The notes beneath the pieces are model-generated. The model saw nothing but the letters and a program-made list of their open reading frames with translations. It was not told the DNA's origin and did not search any database. From assembly GCF_033807715.1 (NCBI RefSeq), contig NC_084591.1:25851090-25915089 (forward strand): a stretch of 64,000 bases of DNA. Direction: 5' to 3'. The stretch comes from Cololabis saira (taxonomy: Eukaryota; Chordata; Actinopteri; Beloniformes; Belonidae). The translations under genes and the position numbers were made by a program. This document shows positions 12,618 to 28,387 of this stretch, piece after piece. Numbering within the stretch: the first letter of the stretch is position 1; the number at the start of each line of letters is the position of its first letter.

Positions 12618-15017
12618 TAAAATGTTCTAAATTTGAAAACTGACAACCTTTGGGACACTAATGACCTTAAACTGTGGATTATTGTGGTTATTTTCCCCCC
12701 TTGTGAATCTTCTTGACTTGCAACATATCTATGAATTTGCCTCCCCATCTCTTACTGTGAGCCCAGGTGCTCTGCTAATCCTCTGTGTGTGTGTGATCGG
12801 GCTCAGATAGGTACAGTCATCTGTGTTTATTTACTCTAGGCGCGATGCGCGCGGCAGAAAGGAGGTACGTGCTGGCAAGCAAAAACTTTGGAAGCAAAAA
12901 CAGAACCGAAAAGGATCATGTAAGTCGCAGCTGCATGCAGCTGCAAACAAAGCAGCAGGATTTAATCACAGGAACCTGCTCGTGAGTACGACTGTTGATA
13001 ACAGAGTTCAGAGAAGGACAGACTTTATCAGGGGAAAACATTTTATGCCTGTTTGACCTGAAACAAGCCAGTAAAATTAATAGTGGGAGGAAGGATTCCT
13101 TTCAGCCTCGGGGCCATTTATAATACAAAATTACAGCCAGTTAAACATTTTTGGCCATACTGCATACTCTAGTCCGTCTCCCCTTTTAGATCTTAACGTA
13201 CAACCCAGGTGCAAAGAAATTCCGTCTATCATATTACTATTATTATTACACTTTTTTCCACTCCTGAAAGTGGGATTGCTTTACAACCAATAATGTGAGT
13301 CTGGCTCATACAGTATATCCATAATTCTGGTCAAAACCTGAAATATGATTCTTAAATGAATTGCCATGAGATACTGTCCAGATATTTAAGTTCCTCCGAG
13401 GAGGAACTCCACTAACACTTTGGCGAACTGGGTTTCTGTTATTCTCCCTCGTACAAATGTAGTCCATCACTCGGGATTTCTATATTCGGAGCTTGTTTGT
13501 CTTGATCGCCACAGTGTGTCCGTAAACAACGCAGCCTTACTCGAGAATGTGTAACAGCCATGTTGGCCCAAAGTGCGAAACACATTAAGACTCAACAACT
13601 GCAAAAGTACGACCCTTAATTACAACCGTACTAGAAACTATGTTGTCCTGCACAGAGATGACAAGCTGCAAACCTCAGTTTACTTAGCAGTCAGTTGCTG
13701 ATGATTATGGTTAGGTGTGAAACTTCATAAGTAGGGTTCAATATTAATAAACACATTGGTTGGGGTTTGCATCGCTTCAATTGAATGCTGCTTCGTACAA
13801 AAACCACTGATGTAAAATTCCACCATCTCTCTTTATTATGACACTACATCATAACTATTGAATTATCTTTCGTGAGAATGGGCTGATTACGTATGTTTTA
13901 CCAACCGAAGTGCAACCTCAAGCAGACTTAAACCATTAACAATATTTTGTAACATTGAGCCCAAAGATATTGGCACAAAAAAAAAATCATGACTCTGCGA
14001 TAATTCCGGTTTCTGATGTTCACCACCACTCAGATAATCAATACCATTGCTGCCACTGCTGGCTCTGTCATTTTAACTAAAGATTCTGACCACATAATTC
14101 CACTTTGTGCACATCTGCTCGGAGCAAAAACAAAACAATGTTCTCATTTGACTGTTTATCCACTCATAATCCACCCACCAGAGTTTCAGTTTGAGCTAAG
14201 TCTCCTATTGCTGCCTAAATGTAGTGTTGGGTGTTAGCGAACCGCAGCAAGGATTTAAAAAGAGAAAACAGTAATACCTTTAGGCAAATGTCTCTGTTGT
14301 GCCTGTTATTCCAACATACAGAGTACATTCCTGCAGCTTGGCAGATATAAAAAAATTCAAGTCACGCAAACTGGGTTAAACATGCCACACAGTACTAACA
14401 TTAAGTTCACCTCAGTAGCCAAGGATTTTTGCCAAACCCTTGCTTCTGTGGTTAAGAGATGCACTTTTCAGTACTTTGGGGACTAAACTGGCAGATGATG
14501 AGATGAAGAAGAGCCAGCACGGGGGAAAAAAATAATCTCAACAGTTTATAAATGAAGGGGAAAAGATAATAACCCAGCACTTTTTCTATGTAAGAAAAAA
14601 CAACAGCCATGTTTTTAAGGCAAAAGGACGAAAGTAGTATAGAAATACATACTCTTATATCCTCTGCATTTTCATCTTCTTTGCTTAAATCCTACAGGAT
14701 TTCCTTATGGATGTGAAATGAGAGATCTTCAGCAGAAAGTCTTGAGCAGCAGCAGCAGCAGCACTTGAGGTGAGCGTCCTGGCCTTTATGAGGTGAAAAG
14801 TGAAGTATTATTCCCTCCACCCCCTTCAGCCGCTTTTCCTGAGGGCAAGCAATTCTCGCTAAACCTCAAAGAAAATACTTGTATATGGATTTTTATGACT
14901 TGAAAAGTGCTTTACAATTGACCTCACACCTCTCTTAGCTGCAAATGGCTGGCTTGGAATGTGACGTTGCCAGGTTATACACTGCACGGTTATAGTGCTG
15001 GTTTGAGGGCTAAAGTC

Positions 15018-15040
15018 AAAAAAAAAAAAAAAAAAAAAAA
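15018..15040 (+). repeat. Poly-A run
   Basis: Uninterrupted run of about 23 A. No upstream sequence that I recognise as a retroelement, so treated as a simple repeat. Confidence 0.9.
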
Positions 15041-17388
15041 GAAGCTCGCTCTGTCTCTTCTTTAATGTCCCATTCTTGCATTATGCATGATATGCCAACA
15101 AATTATTTAGACCTTGCTTGGAGCAAATGTCTGCATGGTGCATTAAATGGGCGAGATCTTCCTGAGACATAGAAATCAACCTCACATCCCAAAGACATGA
15201 GCAGAACTTCTAAAAAAAAAGCTGAATTTTAGGGTTTTTTTGGACATTACTTCTCACAGTTCTGGATACCTACAACTTTAATCTGAAATCCACATTAAGC
15301 AGTTAATATAACTTTTGTAAGTGATGGGTACTTAAATACTTTTTCACAGTCTGCAGACTGCAAAGCCTCATGGTCAACCACATGACCAGTAAAAACAAGT
15401 GGCCTATGTCATTTGGAAACTGAATGCAGTTTATGTTACCATTCGATGTGCTTTGCGGCAGAATGGTTGGCTGATAAAGGCTACACCAGACTGAAACACT
15501 GCAGCACTGTTTCCACAGCCTCTTCATGCTGTATTGATCTTCCTCCGGGCAACACCATTCTTACTTGCCGTCTCCTTCGGCTCGCTTCACCTCGGGACGG
15601 TATCTGTCATCTCATTTCCCAAATTCAGGAGGGGGCACTGTAACAAATCAATCAACATTACCTCAATGGTCCACTCTTACAGAGTCCATCATTGTTAGCT
15701 AGGCGCAGGTCAAACCTCTGTTTCAGCTCCTCGTGAAGCTCCACGTGTCCTTAATTACTGCTGACGCAAAACACCTCTCGCTTCTCGTAAAATTGATTCA
15801 ATTCATCAAAAGATATAATTCAATCAAGGGAAAATGTCAAAAAAATAAGACTGATGACCACTATACTATTGGTTTAAAAGCATATATTTGGATGTCTGAA
15901 GGGACGATCAACCCAAAGCTTTGAGATAACCCAAACATGTCATTTTATTTAAGGGTGGCGTAAGTCCGAAAATGTGTCATTCAGTGAGCTGTCAGATTTT
16001 CAGGGTACTGTGACATCACAGACCCATGCCTGTTTAGAAATATTCATATTTCCTTTGTGTTTTTCTCATTTTCACCTCTTGCTGCATTCACTGCACGTCT
16101 GGAGGGGATAGCACAAAGCTGCGGCAGTGGGTTCACGACAAGTAAAAGAGGGCGTGAAGTGGAGTTGAGACTGAGTTTTAAAAGCTCAGATATTTTTAGT
16201 AAATGCTATATACTATAGGGTGCAATTCAATGTCCTAAATTTTACACTTGAAAAATAATGATTGGCATGTTAACCCCTAATGAAAAGGGTCAGCCTACTT
16301 AAGTATTTGCTAATGAGGGAGTTTTGAAGGCATTCCACTTTGGATTCCATAAAACAAAAAAAGATGAAAAATGGGAAAAGTTGCTCTACACATTGAATGT
16401 TTATGAAGTGTTCCCATGATGAGCTAAGGCAGACTTTCCTGTAAAACTAATGTTGGCTACTGCACAAAGCTGGCAGGACTGCAGACTCATGGATCAGCCA
16501 AAGGTTGCACCACACACAGATGAGGTTGGATCGTCAGGGCCTTAGACTGACAAGGTAAAAACCCTCAGCTGCCTCACATCTCACATCCTGGTTAAGTCAT
16601 ACTACACTGATTGTTCTGATGGACTGTGTTTACTTGGCGGAGACTGGCAACTAAGGTGGAGAGTAGCTGCTCCTCATTTGATGAGCGTTGTTGTTTGTCT
16701 TCAGCATAATAACAACCAGGCAACATCATTTGCACGCAGACCTTTAAAGCTCCGCAATTTATATCTATGAATGTGAAAGTTAGATGTGTCTCAATGTGCA
16801 GAGCTGGCAGGTGCTGCAACTGTGCATACTGAAGCAAGACAACCGGATTTTATTATTGTTCTCCAGGTCTGACAGCTTGTTGTCCGAGAGCTGTAAGATT
16901 TAACACTAATCTGGTTTAAACTGTGGGAGTCTAGCGCTGCAGCAGCTGATTCACCCTTGGAGTCCACTTACAATTACAGTACACACAGGTCACTTAAGTC
17001 AAACAAATGTGCAAATAATAAACACTTGAGGGATAATCGGCAGTTATAGCAAATCTATTTGTAGGAGGCAGCTGCTAAGATGAGGAAAAAAAGAGGGACA
17101 TTTGCAGCCAGAACTTGTTTAAGGGAGAGTCTGGGCACTAACTATTAATTCCACCCTACCAAAAAAAGACTAAAATCCAAAATTCAAAACTCGTGGATGT
17201 AGGAAAAAAAGAAGTCCCAATTTTGTTTTCATTTTTAGCAACTACTAAAACTGAAATCATAAATCAAACTTTTTTCTTTTTTCCCATCTGCCAGAGGCAG
17301 ATTCCTACTGTAAATGGCCAGTGTGTTACTACTACGACTATTACTACTACTGTCAATTAGCAGACGCTATGCGACTTAGAATGCAAGA

Positions 17389-17394
<6 letters not shown>

Positions 17395-17434
<40 letters not shown>
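17395..17434. repeat. (TA)n microsatellite
   Basis: About 20 uninterrupted TA units within the inferred TMTC2 intron 1. A second TA tract lies about 350 bp away. Confidence 0.95.
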
Positions 17435-17439
<5 letters not shown>

Positions 17440-17777
17440 TTACATTTACAGCAGGACATCTATCTTTGATGCTAAGATTCAAACTGATTTTATGAAAGAG
17501 GACCGTGGCAAATCCTGCGGTGGATTAGCTGTAACAAATCAAATTATATATGGGAGCAGGCAGCTTGTTTACAGAGTATCCAACTGACGCACGCGGTGAA
17601 GCAACTCCTGATATTAGACGTCATGTGGGATGTCATGTAGATTTTCATCAACCCCCATTCATTTGAGACTATCTCGCGAGCACCCCCTGAGTAAACAAAC
17701 GCCCGGAGAATGAAAATGCTTCCTCTATTCAGTATTCTGTGCTATCATGTATCAGCATTTCATATGTTAAAATAAAA

Positions 17778-17804
<27 letters not shown>
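17778..17804. repeat. (TA)n microsatellite
   Basis: About 13 uninterrupted AT/TA units followed by a short A run. Confidence 0.95.
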
Positions 17805-17810
<6 letters not shown>

Positions 17811-20800
17811 AGGGAGAAAGAAAAGTTCTCTTGCCATTATTATTATTTAAAAAGTTATCAGTGGGGTTAAGATTAGGAGGCATCCTGCAGACATGCAAGA
17901 ATCTGTTTCAGATTATTGCCGGCCAGGGGAGAGCAACACACAAATCCAGCTTGGCAACTCAGTGGAGCTGTGGCTCTTCCAATGTTTTGCTTCCCTCCCC
18001 AGCACCCAACACCCCATACCCCCAATTTGCATTTATTGGTAAAATAAATACATAGTTGAATGACTCAGCAATATACACCCAAAAATGCAATACTGTGAAA
18101 ACTGAGAACTGTAAAGAGACCAAATGCCACTTTTGTTTCTTCCAATGCATTATGTGAGAAAAAAGCCTCAAGAGTCTGTTTCTTGAAGAAAACCAGAGTT
18201 CTTAGGAATACAATGAGATCATTGCTAATGAAGATTATGTGAATATGGCACAGGTTTGCATGCATCCTTTCCAACACTGTAATCATGCAAATGGTGTTTT
18301 GTAAAACTATTAGGCCTTGGCAGCATGACAGATGAGTAAATGACCAAAAAAAACGCTTAAGTAATACTGAGGAAGTGCCTAATAATCACTGTCTCTTCTT
18401 CAAATATTGCAGTTTCCGTGTAAAATATAGATTTTTAAATAGCCGCATCAGGAAGGCTTTCCTCGCTTTAGAGCAAATGTGGAGGCCGAGCTCAACAGGG
18501 TAATTGTAATTGCACAGAGTCAAAGCCAAGTTTGCAATTTAGTGTAAAACATAACATGCTCATGAAAACAACAGCCAATTACACTGGAAAAAAAGCAAAC
18601 ACATAACCATAGCCAAAATGTGAATGAGTGATAATTACAGTGTGTGTGTGTGTTAAATTAGTAAACAAAGCAAAGATTAATAAACTAGCCGGGAACACAG
18701 TTGTAAATTGAGTCCAATAACAGTGGGTTCAACTAAAACAAGGTTACTTTGTCAACTAATGTTTTATGTCAGGTCCAATTTTTACTTAACGCTGCTGAAC
18801 AGTTTCTTTGTGTGTTTTGCATACTTTTTAAAAACCATGTGACTTGCAAAAAAAAATAAAAAATTGGACGAACAGAAAGTATTTTCATGAAGTGAAAATG
18901 ACACAGCAGGACGGAGTCTGATTCTCTTAAAAAGCCTATACGGCATCGGCTACATTTAACCAGAATTAAGGACTGGAAGAATCATGTAAGAATCATTTTC
19001 CTTGCTTGCACAAGTCGCCATGGAAAAGTCTGCATGGCAACCAGTTTCTCTGTATTCTGTAGTCCACAGCCTTTAAAAAATAGCCTGCGAAGCTGTTCTT
19101 TTATTTCTTTTTCGAGAGGTTTGATTCTCTGATTTCAAAAATACCCCCTAATTTGCTGATGTCAAGTCGTTAACACAAATTAAAAACTCATTGAGTGAGC
19201 AAAAAAATGCCAGTATGTCTCTTGCCAACTCATCTGTTCGTGGTAACAACCGGCATCCATCATTCATCCTCATGATTTACAGCGAGAGACACAAAGTAAT
19301 CGCTGACATGGATCTGATCTCAAATTGTTCCCCATGTGTAATACATCACACACAAACATGAAGAAATACGTGGTTTTATTTTCTCATGCGGGTACATCTC
19401 CATGATAAGTTCGCAATTAAAGAATTCTGGAAAAATAACCAGAGCCAGATAGTATATTTTGCAGGAAAATTTAATACCGTTGTAATACGGCATGCAAATG
19501 ATATGGAACTCGTTCATTTTCAATCATAAGGTCACACCTCATTGAATGAGTGAATGATGTAAAGGCTGCATTAAAAAAATATAATAAAATAAAAATCCTT
19601 ATTCATCAAATAAGGATTAACCATCTATGTGCTCAAAGGGTGGACTATTCCTTTGTAAATACATATATACATTCATACATACATACATATTCCTTCAATG
19701 AGCTGGTAATCGTAAAAGCAAGCTCCTGAGGAGAATAATAAGACCTTCAGGTTGTGCTGTAGATAGCAGCACAGATCAAGGTCTTTTCTCTCTGGAGAAC
19801 AGAGCCATGTCTCCAGGGATTGAACAAGCTGTCAAGGAGGGTACATGAGGCCTGCCGGCATGGCTTAAACAGCAATATAGGAGAGTGACCAGCCCCATCA
19901 ATCAACTCCAGCAATGCGCCTGCTCCATGAGCAAATGTTTCAGACGCTACTAAATAAGTAGCTGAGGCGAGGAGGGCCCTGAACATCTCATTCAATCTAG
20001 TCTTTTTTGCTGATATGCAATTTCTTTCACAAAAATGAAGGATATCTGCTAAACAGAGTATGATAATTGCACTTGTTCCCACAGAGAATCCGCATTCCTC
20101 AAGAATTGCCTTGATATAAATGTCATTTTCCTCGGGGCATCATTTGTCTAGTTCCAAGATAATGGAGCCTGTTTCTAAAAGTTAAAATATTAAATCTGGC
20201 CAAGACACTAAAAGGCTAGCAAAGGTTAACCCTTCCTGGCAGAAAAAGAGAAGGTTTGAGGCGTTTGAGTGACAGTTTGTTTGAATAGATACATCTGGGG
20301 AGTTGGGGGTCTTCATCTGGAATCCTGGCAGTCACTCACACAAATGAAAACAAAGTGTGCGAGCCAGCAGTGCTGAGGATGGATTTCCCCCTAAACTGCT
20401 CCCTAATTAAAACAGCTCCTGATATTTCTCCCATGCAGTGCGGTTTAAAGTGTTGACCATAAATGCAGGACACGTTCGGGAGAGCCACTTGGGAGATCTG
20501 GAGTGGTTGGGATCCGGATCCCCTTAACATTTCATTAGGTAAATGTTGTTAGGCTTCTCGAAGCTAAGATTATTCACAGACTTTCTTACCAGCTCTAGTT
20601 TTCTCTTTTTTTGCAATTCTATTTCAGATTTCAAAAGTATTTTTTCCTCCGAAAAAAGACACCTCTGAGTCAGAACAGGTGACAGCACTTAATCCAGAAC
20701 CTGAAACCCCAGCGGCTCATACACAAAAAGCAGTTGTGTGCAATTTCCTTCAAACTACACTCCTTTTCTCAGACCAAAAATAAACCGAGGATGAATCTGT

Positions 20801-23800
20801 CACTCCATCTCTTGATGAGGAGGAAGACCACACTTTACCAAAAAGCCGGGAGGGAAAGTCTGTCATGTAAAAGGTCAAAGATGAGGAGAAACAATGCAGT
20901 CAACGATACAGAGGGTCAGTGCTCAGCGAAAATAAACCACTGAAATCAGCCCTGTAAACAAGCACGATCATATCAATCAGTCACTGGTTGGATTTTATTC
21001 ATACTGACAGAGGGAGAGAGAAATGAAGCGAATAAGAGAGCTGGCTCAGTGCGTGAAACACAATACAAAGCAAGCTGTTTTCCATCTGCAATTGTCAGAC
21101 TCGTCTGCCTCACCAAACTATGACAAGCTCCATTAGAGGGCAGTCAGATTGTACCGCACTTGATTGGATTTGGTAATGTCACATTGAAAGCTCAAAACAT
21201 AAAGAATCTATGGCCCCAAATCTGTAATTCATTTGAAATAAATGTATTAATTGAAAAAGGCATCAGAAAACGTGGCAGAGGAAGCTTTTAAAGGAAAAGA
21301 AAAACATGACTAGGAACAGAAGCAAAGAACTAATACCACCACCAGTAGGATATATGTATACATTTATATCTGGTTTCATTCTTTCATATAGCACACAGTA
21401 TTTATGGAAAAGCACCCTAGGGCAGGGATTATGGCTCTGGATTGGATTCAACTTTTGCCCTCTACTTGTGGAGCCGTTTGATGAAAGAGTTGCATTCAAG
21501 TGCAGTGGATTGTATTTTTCCTCTTTCTGTGTTCTCTAATGTACTTAAATGAAACTATATGAAGAACCTGGACCAGACCGGTAGTCTGGTTGTAAATAAC
21601 TCTGGGTGTTCCAGAGGGTAGCATACTGCGAGCTGTTGTTCTCTGTGCACATTTTGTACTAAAACCACTCTGCATTCCCAGGGCTCAGCACCATCAATTA
21701 GATGCAGCTTGTGAAAAGATGTGCTTCCTCCGCCGCTGTGGTCCGTGAGAGGTAGGTGGTGAGGGAAGAGACAGGGTGGAGGCAAATCCAACAGCTGAGC
21801 CCTCAAAAGTTTGACCTAAAATTTGCTACTACAGCTATAGCGACAAGAACTGGCGCACATGCACCAACCAGCAGTCCCTCCCAATCCTGAATTTGTTTTC
21901 ACTCATTTGAAGTGAGCAGCACCTTGATAAATGCTGCAAGGGTCAAATCTTTAATTGTGACCCAGTGTAGCAGGACCAAAGGGAACAGGAGGAGGGTATC
22001 CACCATGGGTGAGCTGTCCAGACCACAGGCCCTACTGCGCTGTGTCTGACTCACTACCTCACTTATAAAACACCAGATACTGTAATCATATGTGAAAACC
22101 ACTTGAACCACAATAATAACACAAACCACAGAATGTCTGATACTTGTTTCCTTTAAGGAATGAAGTTGACATGAAACAGTGATTCAAATGACTGTAAATA
22201 TTCATTTGGAGACCGTCTTTCCCCATTTGAGATCTAAAGAAGCATTTTTCCTCTGATCCTGGGGAACATTTCAGAAAGTCTAATAGGGACTGTTGGAAAA
22301 TCATCAATAAGTGTTGCTTTTATTTCACTCTAAAGGGAACAAATGAAGAAAAGAAAAAAAGTATTTCTTGAGAGCAACACTTGAATGGTCTGAAGTGATT
22401 ACCATATCATAAACTAACATGACATAATCCTGTCACTTAGACTGGTGCTGCCAAAGAGTGAAAAGACTTCTTTCTGCGACCTAAAAAATACTGTGACCTC
22501 ATAAAACAGCGTACTTTTATCCAGCTCTGCAGCGTTAATCTCCACCCAACTTACCCACATTATGCTGCGTTTGGAAGTGGGGATGTAAAGTTTTGTATTT
22601 TCAAAGGAGGAACACCCCAAGGACGAGCGAGGTGGAGTCCGAATCTGCTCCGTAAAGCTGCCTGATTTGATAAGAGAACTATAAAAGTATTGGTTGAAAA
22701 CAGAGCTGTTGTGCTATATCTCTGTGGTACTTTTGTTCACAGAGACATTTCATTAAGAACTCAGGAAAAGGAATGTTACGGATGTCTCCTTCAATGCAAA
22801 AGATAAGCTTAGACACCAAGACCCAACAAATCAGTACCACAGATCAACAAATGGATAGGAAAAAGACAAAGCTGTCGGATTTCAAGATGAACTGTTTATC
22901 TGATCGGCTGTGTTGTATAACAATAGAATAATAGTACACCACCAGCCTTTAGAAAATGATCTTTACAAATCAGAGTTATTCATGTCTGTCAATTGATTCT
23001 CAAAAACCAGACAGATCCCTCAGAATATGAGCTCACCAGTGAACAAATGCGGGCAATTAATTTTTATACAACGGAAGTGACTTATAGTAACTCAAGACCA
23101 TAATTGCTCTCAGTGTACCTAATTTCCAGGTCAATCAAAAGTCAAAAGTTCAAGTTTATTCGTTTTCTTTTTTATTTACTTTTTTAAGGGCCCTAAGATA
23201 TAAAAAGTTTTGATTGCTTGAGAAAACTGGCCAACATCTTAAAATGAATCCTTTAGGTCTGAATCTGTTAAGCAGATGAGTGATTTTCAGTGTGGACATC
23301 ACCAAGCGTTCTGACCCGCCACTACAACCCAGTCCCCCAAAATAACAAACTGAGCTAGCATATTTGTGGCACAATTTAGTTTCTGTGAGCTCACCAACTG
23401 TGAATCCTCTGACCTTGTTCCTCTATAACGGAGCCAGAGCTTTGAGAGGAAGTAAACCAGAGCACGTATGCTTATAATGAGTTTACCCAACTAGTTCTGA
23501 CAGGATTGGCCCTCACTACTGCAGAAGTTTTCTGCTCTGTTCAATCAGCGAACACTGGGGTCTTGCTTCTTTGTCCTCTATGAACAACGGGGTAACACAA
23601 CAGGGGATTAATTCCCCTCTATTTAGCGACAAATGGCCTCCTTCACCGAGTCCAGGGAGAACAGAAGGACCACACAACCCCTTGTTCTCACAACAGACAA
23701 AGGCACTGCCTCTGAACAGGCCAACTTGTGCCATAACCTTATCGAAATGAGCCAGCGCTCGTTGATGGGGAATCGAGATCGAAAGGAAAACCAAGAATAG

Positions 23801-26800
23801 ACCCTTTATTGCTTGCATTACTAAAAAAGGGCAAACTGCAGCACCCTGCTGGATATTGGGGACAGGGAAGTTTTTGTTTCTAATGGCTTGGGGTTCTTGC
23901 TTACACGTCGTGCTCCCTCTCATCCACAGCGCTGTTAATCCCATTAATATGAAGAGGGCGAAAAGCCTGAGAGTGGCCACAGCTTAAGAACCATCATCCA
24001 GCATTAGCTCTGGAAATCCAAACCCTTGTCTAGACCTATTACCAATTTAGCTGAACAGAGTCAAATCATTTGAGACCTATATCTAATGATAGCAGCGGAA
24101 CCTGCAGCCAGCACTTTACTGACCAGTGCACCAATTCAGAACACTAAATGAATACACATAGCTCATAAAACCACATGTAATGTCGATAGGTCATAAATTA
24201 GAGCAATCTTCCATTGTTGCTCAAATAGTCCAAACCATCCTTCATTTTAACTAAATATATTCTTTGGCAGCTTTGGTGCCTTTCTCACATAGTTGTGTTG
24301 AATGTCTGCCACACAAAACTGACCAATAGAAAGAAAATGTGTATTGGATAATTCAGTCTGGTATTTGACATTATTCCCATTTAAGGCAGTTATTATCTGT
24401 GTGTTTTTTTGACTGTCTGCAGTGGGCGGTCTGTGTGTGTCTGCTTCTTTAAGCACATGATGTATTAAGCGAGATATTGTGTTGTTTAATTACATAGCAG
24501 CAATGAGGATACTCAGAGAGGAATAACGTGGAGAGCTTGTGGAGTGCAGTGAAGGCCATCCCTAATGCTTCAATCAGCCACCAGGCAGCTCACGCGACAG
24601 CTACATATGGCCTGTTTCTCATCCAAATGCATACCAGTGGGGTGACTACAAAGCATCAGAGCCTGATTAATGCAGCTTTAAAGCAGCTTGTCGTGGACCT
24701 TGCTGTGCTTTGAAAAAAAACTGTGGCTACAGTGACGGCTCATGAGGAACTTTCAGTCCCACGGTTAAACCGATGGTCAACCGCAACAGCGAGTCTTAAA
24801 TAACAGTCAGCTGATAATTCACTGGACGGATTCAGAATCTACACCGGGTTGAGCGAATTCATCCTCATCCAAAAGCTGACAGCACCATGCAAACAACTGC
24901 TCAACAGATATCAATTGTCATTCAAGACTTGTATATGTTTCTCCAAAGTCTAGACACCATCTGGACATGGAGGTTTTAAGAGTCCAGCAGTGTGGAAGGA
25001 CCGTGTTCTCTGCGTGAAATGTCTCTAAGGATTACTGCAGTTACGTGTTAGAGTGAGGACATAAACTGTGATAGTGTCACGCTAAGCATTACAACCCTCA
25101 ACAGTTCATGTGATGCACTTATTTTCTTTGTGCACACTGATATGTAAAATGTTGTTGTTGTTGTTTTCCTCTCTCTCTCTAGAGCTTGTTTGCGCCAGTA
25201 AAACGTAGACCAGTTCACAATACGACTACAAATGAAAATGTATCATCATTGCAATAGCAACATCTGCATTCTGCAACATTAATACCACAAAAACAAAAGA
25301 ATATACATATACATCCCTCGTGCACAGAGACAACATTTTTAACGCCAGGTCTGTGGTTAACGTGAAAACTAAATGATTGTTGACTGTGTTACCATGGCAA
25401 CGAATTACTGTAGTTCCACAGCAAACCCGCTGAGAAAGGTGAAATGGGACCTGTATTGGTAACAATATGAATGATGTGTGAGCGAGCATCTATTTGACTC
25501 ATCCACAAAAACCTTTTATATATAATACACTGAATTTTTTTCTAAAATTAAATGAAAGTGATGTTCTATTTGTTCACTGAGGGAAATGTCAAAAGGATTT
25601 TTTTTGTTAAACTTTACCATTCCTAAAAACAGCGTTCCAGGACAACAGAAAGGACCACAAACGGAAAACTCTCTTACATGTCAGCTCCGTGCCACAGCTG
25701 ACCAAACCACGCTGGGACAGAGCCACCAGTTTAGCTGAGACTGCTCTGAGCAGAAGAAACATAGGCAAATCAACTCAGAGAGTAATGTTAAGTATTATAA
25801 GGGGGAAAAACTGAGGTATTTTGTGATATTGGCTTGAAGTCCAAACCAAATCAACAACATCCACTGAACAGTGAAAGAGTTCACCTTACACCTTACACCA
25901 TGTGGTTGTCGTTACAGCGATCACACAGTGGACGCTGCATGCCCATTCTCCAACACAAGCCAGTCTGAAAGCTGATTTACATTTTTTTTTTTCAGTCCTG
26001 CAGCAAGGTAACTGGAATCCAGTGTCCTTTTTGCAATGTGTGTGTTTCCACTCTATATATTGTGGGAGGTCCACCAATAAAAGACTCTCAAATTCAATCT
26101 CTCTTGCACTTTTTTTTTCCAAATAACTAGGTATTTCAATTTTTTTCATCCTCTCCTTATTCACAAGGAATGCCGCACAGAAGCACAAATATGTCTAAAC
26201 TGCACTTTAGCAGGTAAATTCAGAGTAATGTAGCAGTTTTACAGCCAGCGAGGGATGAACATGCTATCTAGTCAGCTGTTTCTTATTAACCCAAATATGA
26301 ACTCACTCTATCCAAGACTTCAACCTTGCATGTAATTCTGTGGGACTTAGCTTGTAAGAGAAGAAGTTCAAACACATTAGAACCCCTCATTAATGGTATT
26401 TTTAGAAACAAATTATTTTCTGCAAGACCAGCTTATCGTGCATTTGTGGTAAGGATGAAAATAACAATTTCCACCCTCTGTGGCTATCTGTTGGAAAATG
26501 AAAGCTCAGGAAACTGGAGATCTAAACTGTCTGTGGTAAGAACAGATCAGCCCTTTTGGCCTGCTGCATCTGAACTAAAGATGATCACTGTTAAAGAGTG
26601 CTCTAATTGGATACTTGTTGTTTTTTTCTTCTGTTTGTTTAAGTGTTGCTAAGGAAACTCGAGAGTAAAAGGAAAAATAGAGAACATTTGGAACAAAGAT
26701 TACTGAGAATAGATCTTTTTTTAATACTATACGTTTGCATATTAAAGGCTGCCACATTTTGAAATTGGCATTGTCATGCTTGCACAAAATGTTATGTCAA

Positions 26801-28336
26801 GTGTATCCCACACACCTCCTTCCTTTCCTGCAAATAGATTTAATCTCCTTTGGTGTGTGAGTGGGGATGTGGCGGCGGGGAAAAAAAAAGTCCCTTCTGC
26901 CGGTGACTGTTTTACCACACGTAAAAAAGGCATTTTTGTTATTTTTTTTAAACTAGCAACACTCATCATTTTTGCACTACTAGTGACATAAAACAAACTC
27001 AGTCCTTGATTTGTGTGCCAACGTGTGCGTTAAGTCCACATTACGAGGATGCACCGTAGGAGGTTGTCATCCAGGACCTCTATCTGGAGCACAACTTTAA
27101 CGAAACCCAATTCCTGTCACGCTCCATATTCATCTACAATTAGAGTCTATTTGTACAAATACACCAAAATTCCTTCTGTGCCGATTTCTTGTTCTTTGAT
27201 AAGACAAGATGCCCCTTTACACACTTACAAAAATTTATATTATTATTCTGATTCCAAAACTGAAAACCTGGCATCTGCACAACAGATTCATATTTCATAT
27301 ATATAACATATTTTGGTCCATTCCTAGTTTCAAGAACATTTTTTTGGGAAAACTGAAAAACTAAGAGTGTTTGTAGTAAGCTTAAAAAAAAGGATTTAAG
27401 GATTAAAATATAAACATTGAGCTGAATATTCGTCGAAGCTCCACATCAAGGATAAAGAGCAGCGTCAGAGGTTTGTGGGTTTGTTCATACAGATATTACT
27501 GTCAGGGAATGCACTGATTGCTTGGCTGCTGACCTGAACTGGTCAGTTTTCAGCTGGACTGGATCTGACCATGGAATGGCAGATGAATTTCTCAGAAATC
27601 CAATTAATTTAGGTTGAGTGAACGCAACATTGGAAACAGTCACAGACACTGTTCCTTGCAGCGTAACTTCAGCTTGGAAGTTTTTACAGAGTGACGGAGA
27701 GCCAGAGCTATCACTTTGTAACAAATGTGCAGTGTTTAAAGGTATTTGATATCTGTAAAGTGTTTAAGAGATCTAAAACAGTTAACTGTCTGAAGTTCAG
27801 CAGTCTATTTTATAAGATCTGTAGTGATTTCTTAATCCGGTAGATACAGTTACCAAGCCGTCGACACACACACGTGTCTTGTTTGGTTGCCTCTGCTTCA
27901 ACACCATGTGCATGAAGACAGAAAAATCCTCCTGTGGCCGGCCCACACACACACAGTGCATGTGTAAATGTGTGCGTGTTGGCCTGAGTGGTCATGCAGG
28001 CGTTTTAAAAACCCTGGCAAAGTATTTGCATAAAAAATACATGAGAAATGATAATGACATGAGGTCCTCAGATTGGGTTAACAGCAAAGACATAACCAGT
28101 TTGACAACCGCAGGGCTGTAGTATAAAATTTTAAATCCTCTGAAAGCAGCACATTTCCCCACACACTCCCTGCAAATGTCTATGACCTCAATAAGTGAGC
28201 AGACAAATGAGCATTCCTGATATAACTTGTACTTTGTGCAGCAGAGTCTTCTCTAGGCCACATTGCAAACACTCCAGAGCAGGAATTGGATGATTTTTGC
28301 CTGATACCGACTGGAATCAACAAATAATATACAGTA

Positions 28337-28337
<1 letters not shown>

Positions 28338-28380
<43 letters not shown>
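28338..28380. repeat. (TA)n microsatellite
   Basis: About 20 uninterrupted TA units, with a further acatatataaa block just beyond. Confidence 0.95.

Positions 28381-28387
<7 letters not shown>

Noticed and set aside
23516..23980. A 154-codon minus-strand frame with a hydrophobic start resembling a signal peptide
   Set aside because: It begins with GTG, matches no family I know, and has no splice or promoter context. A chance frame in a long intron is the simpler reading.
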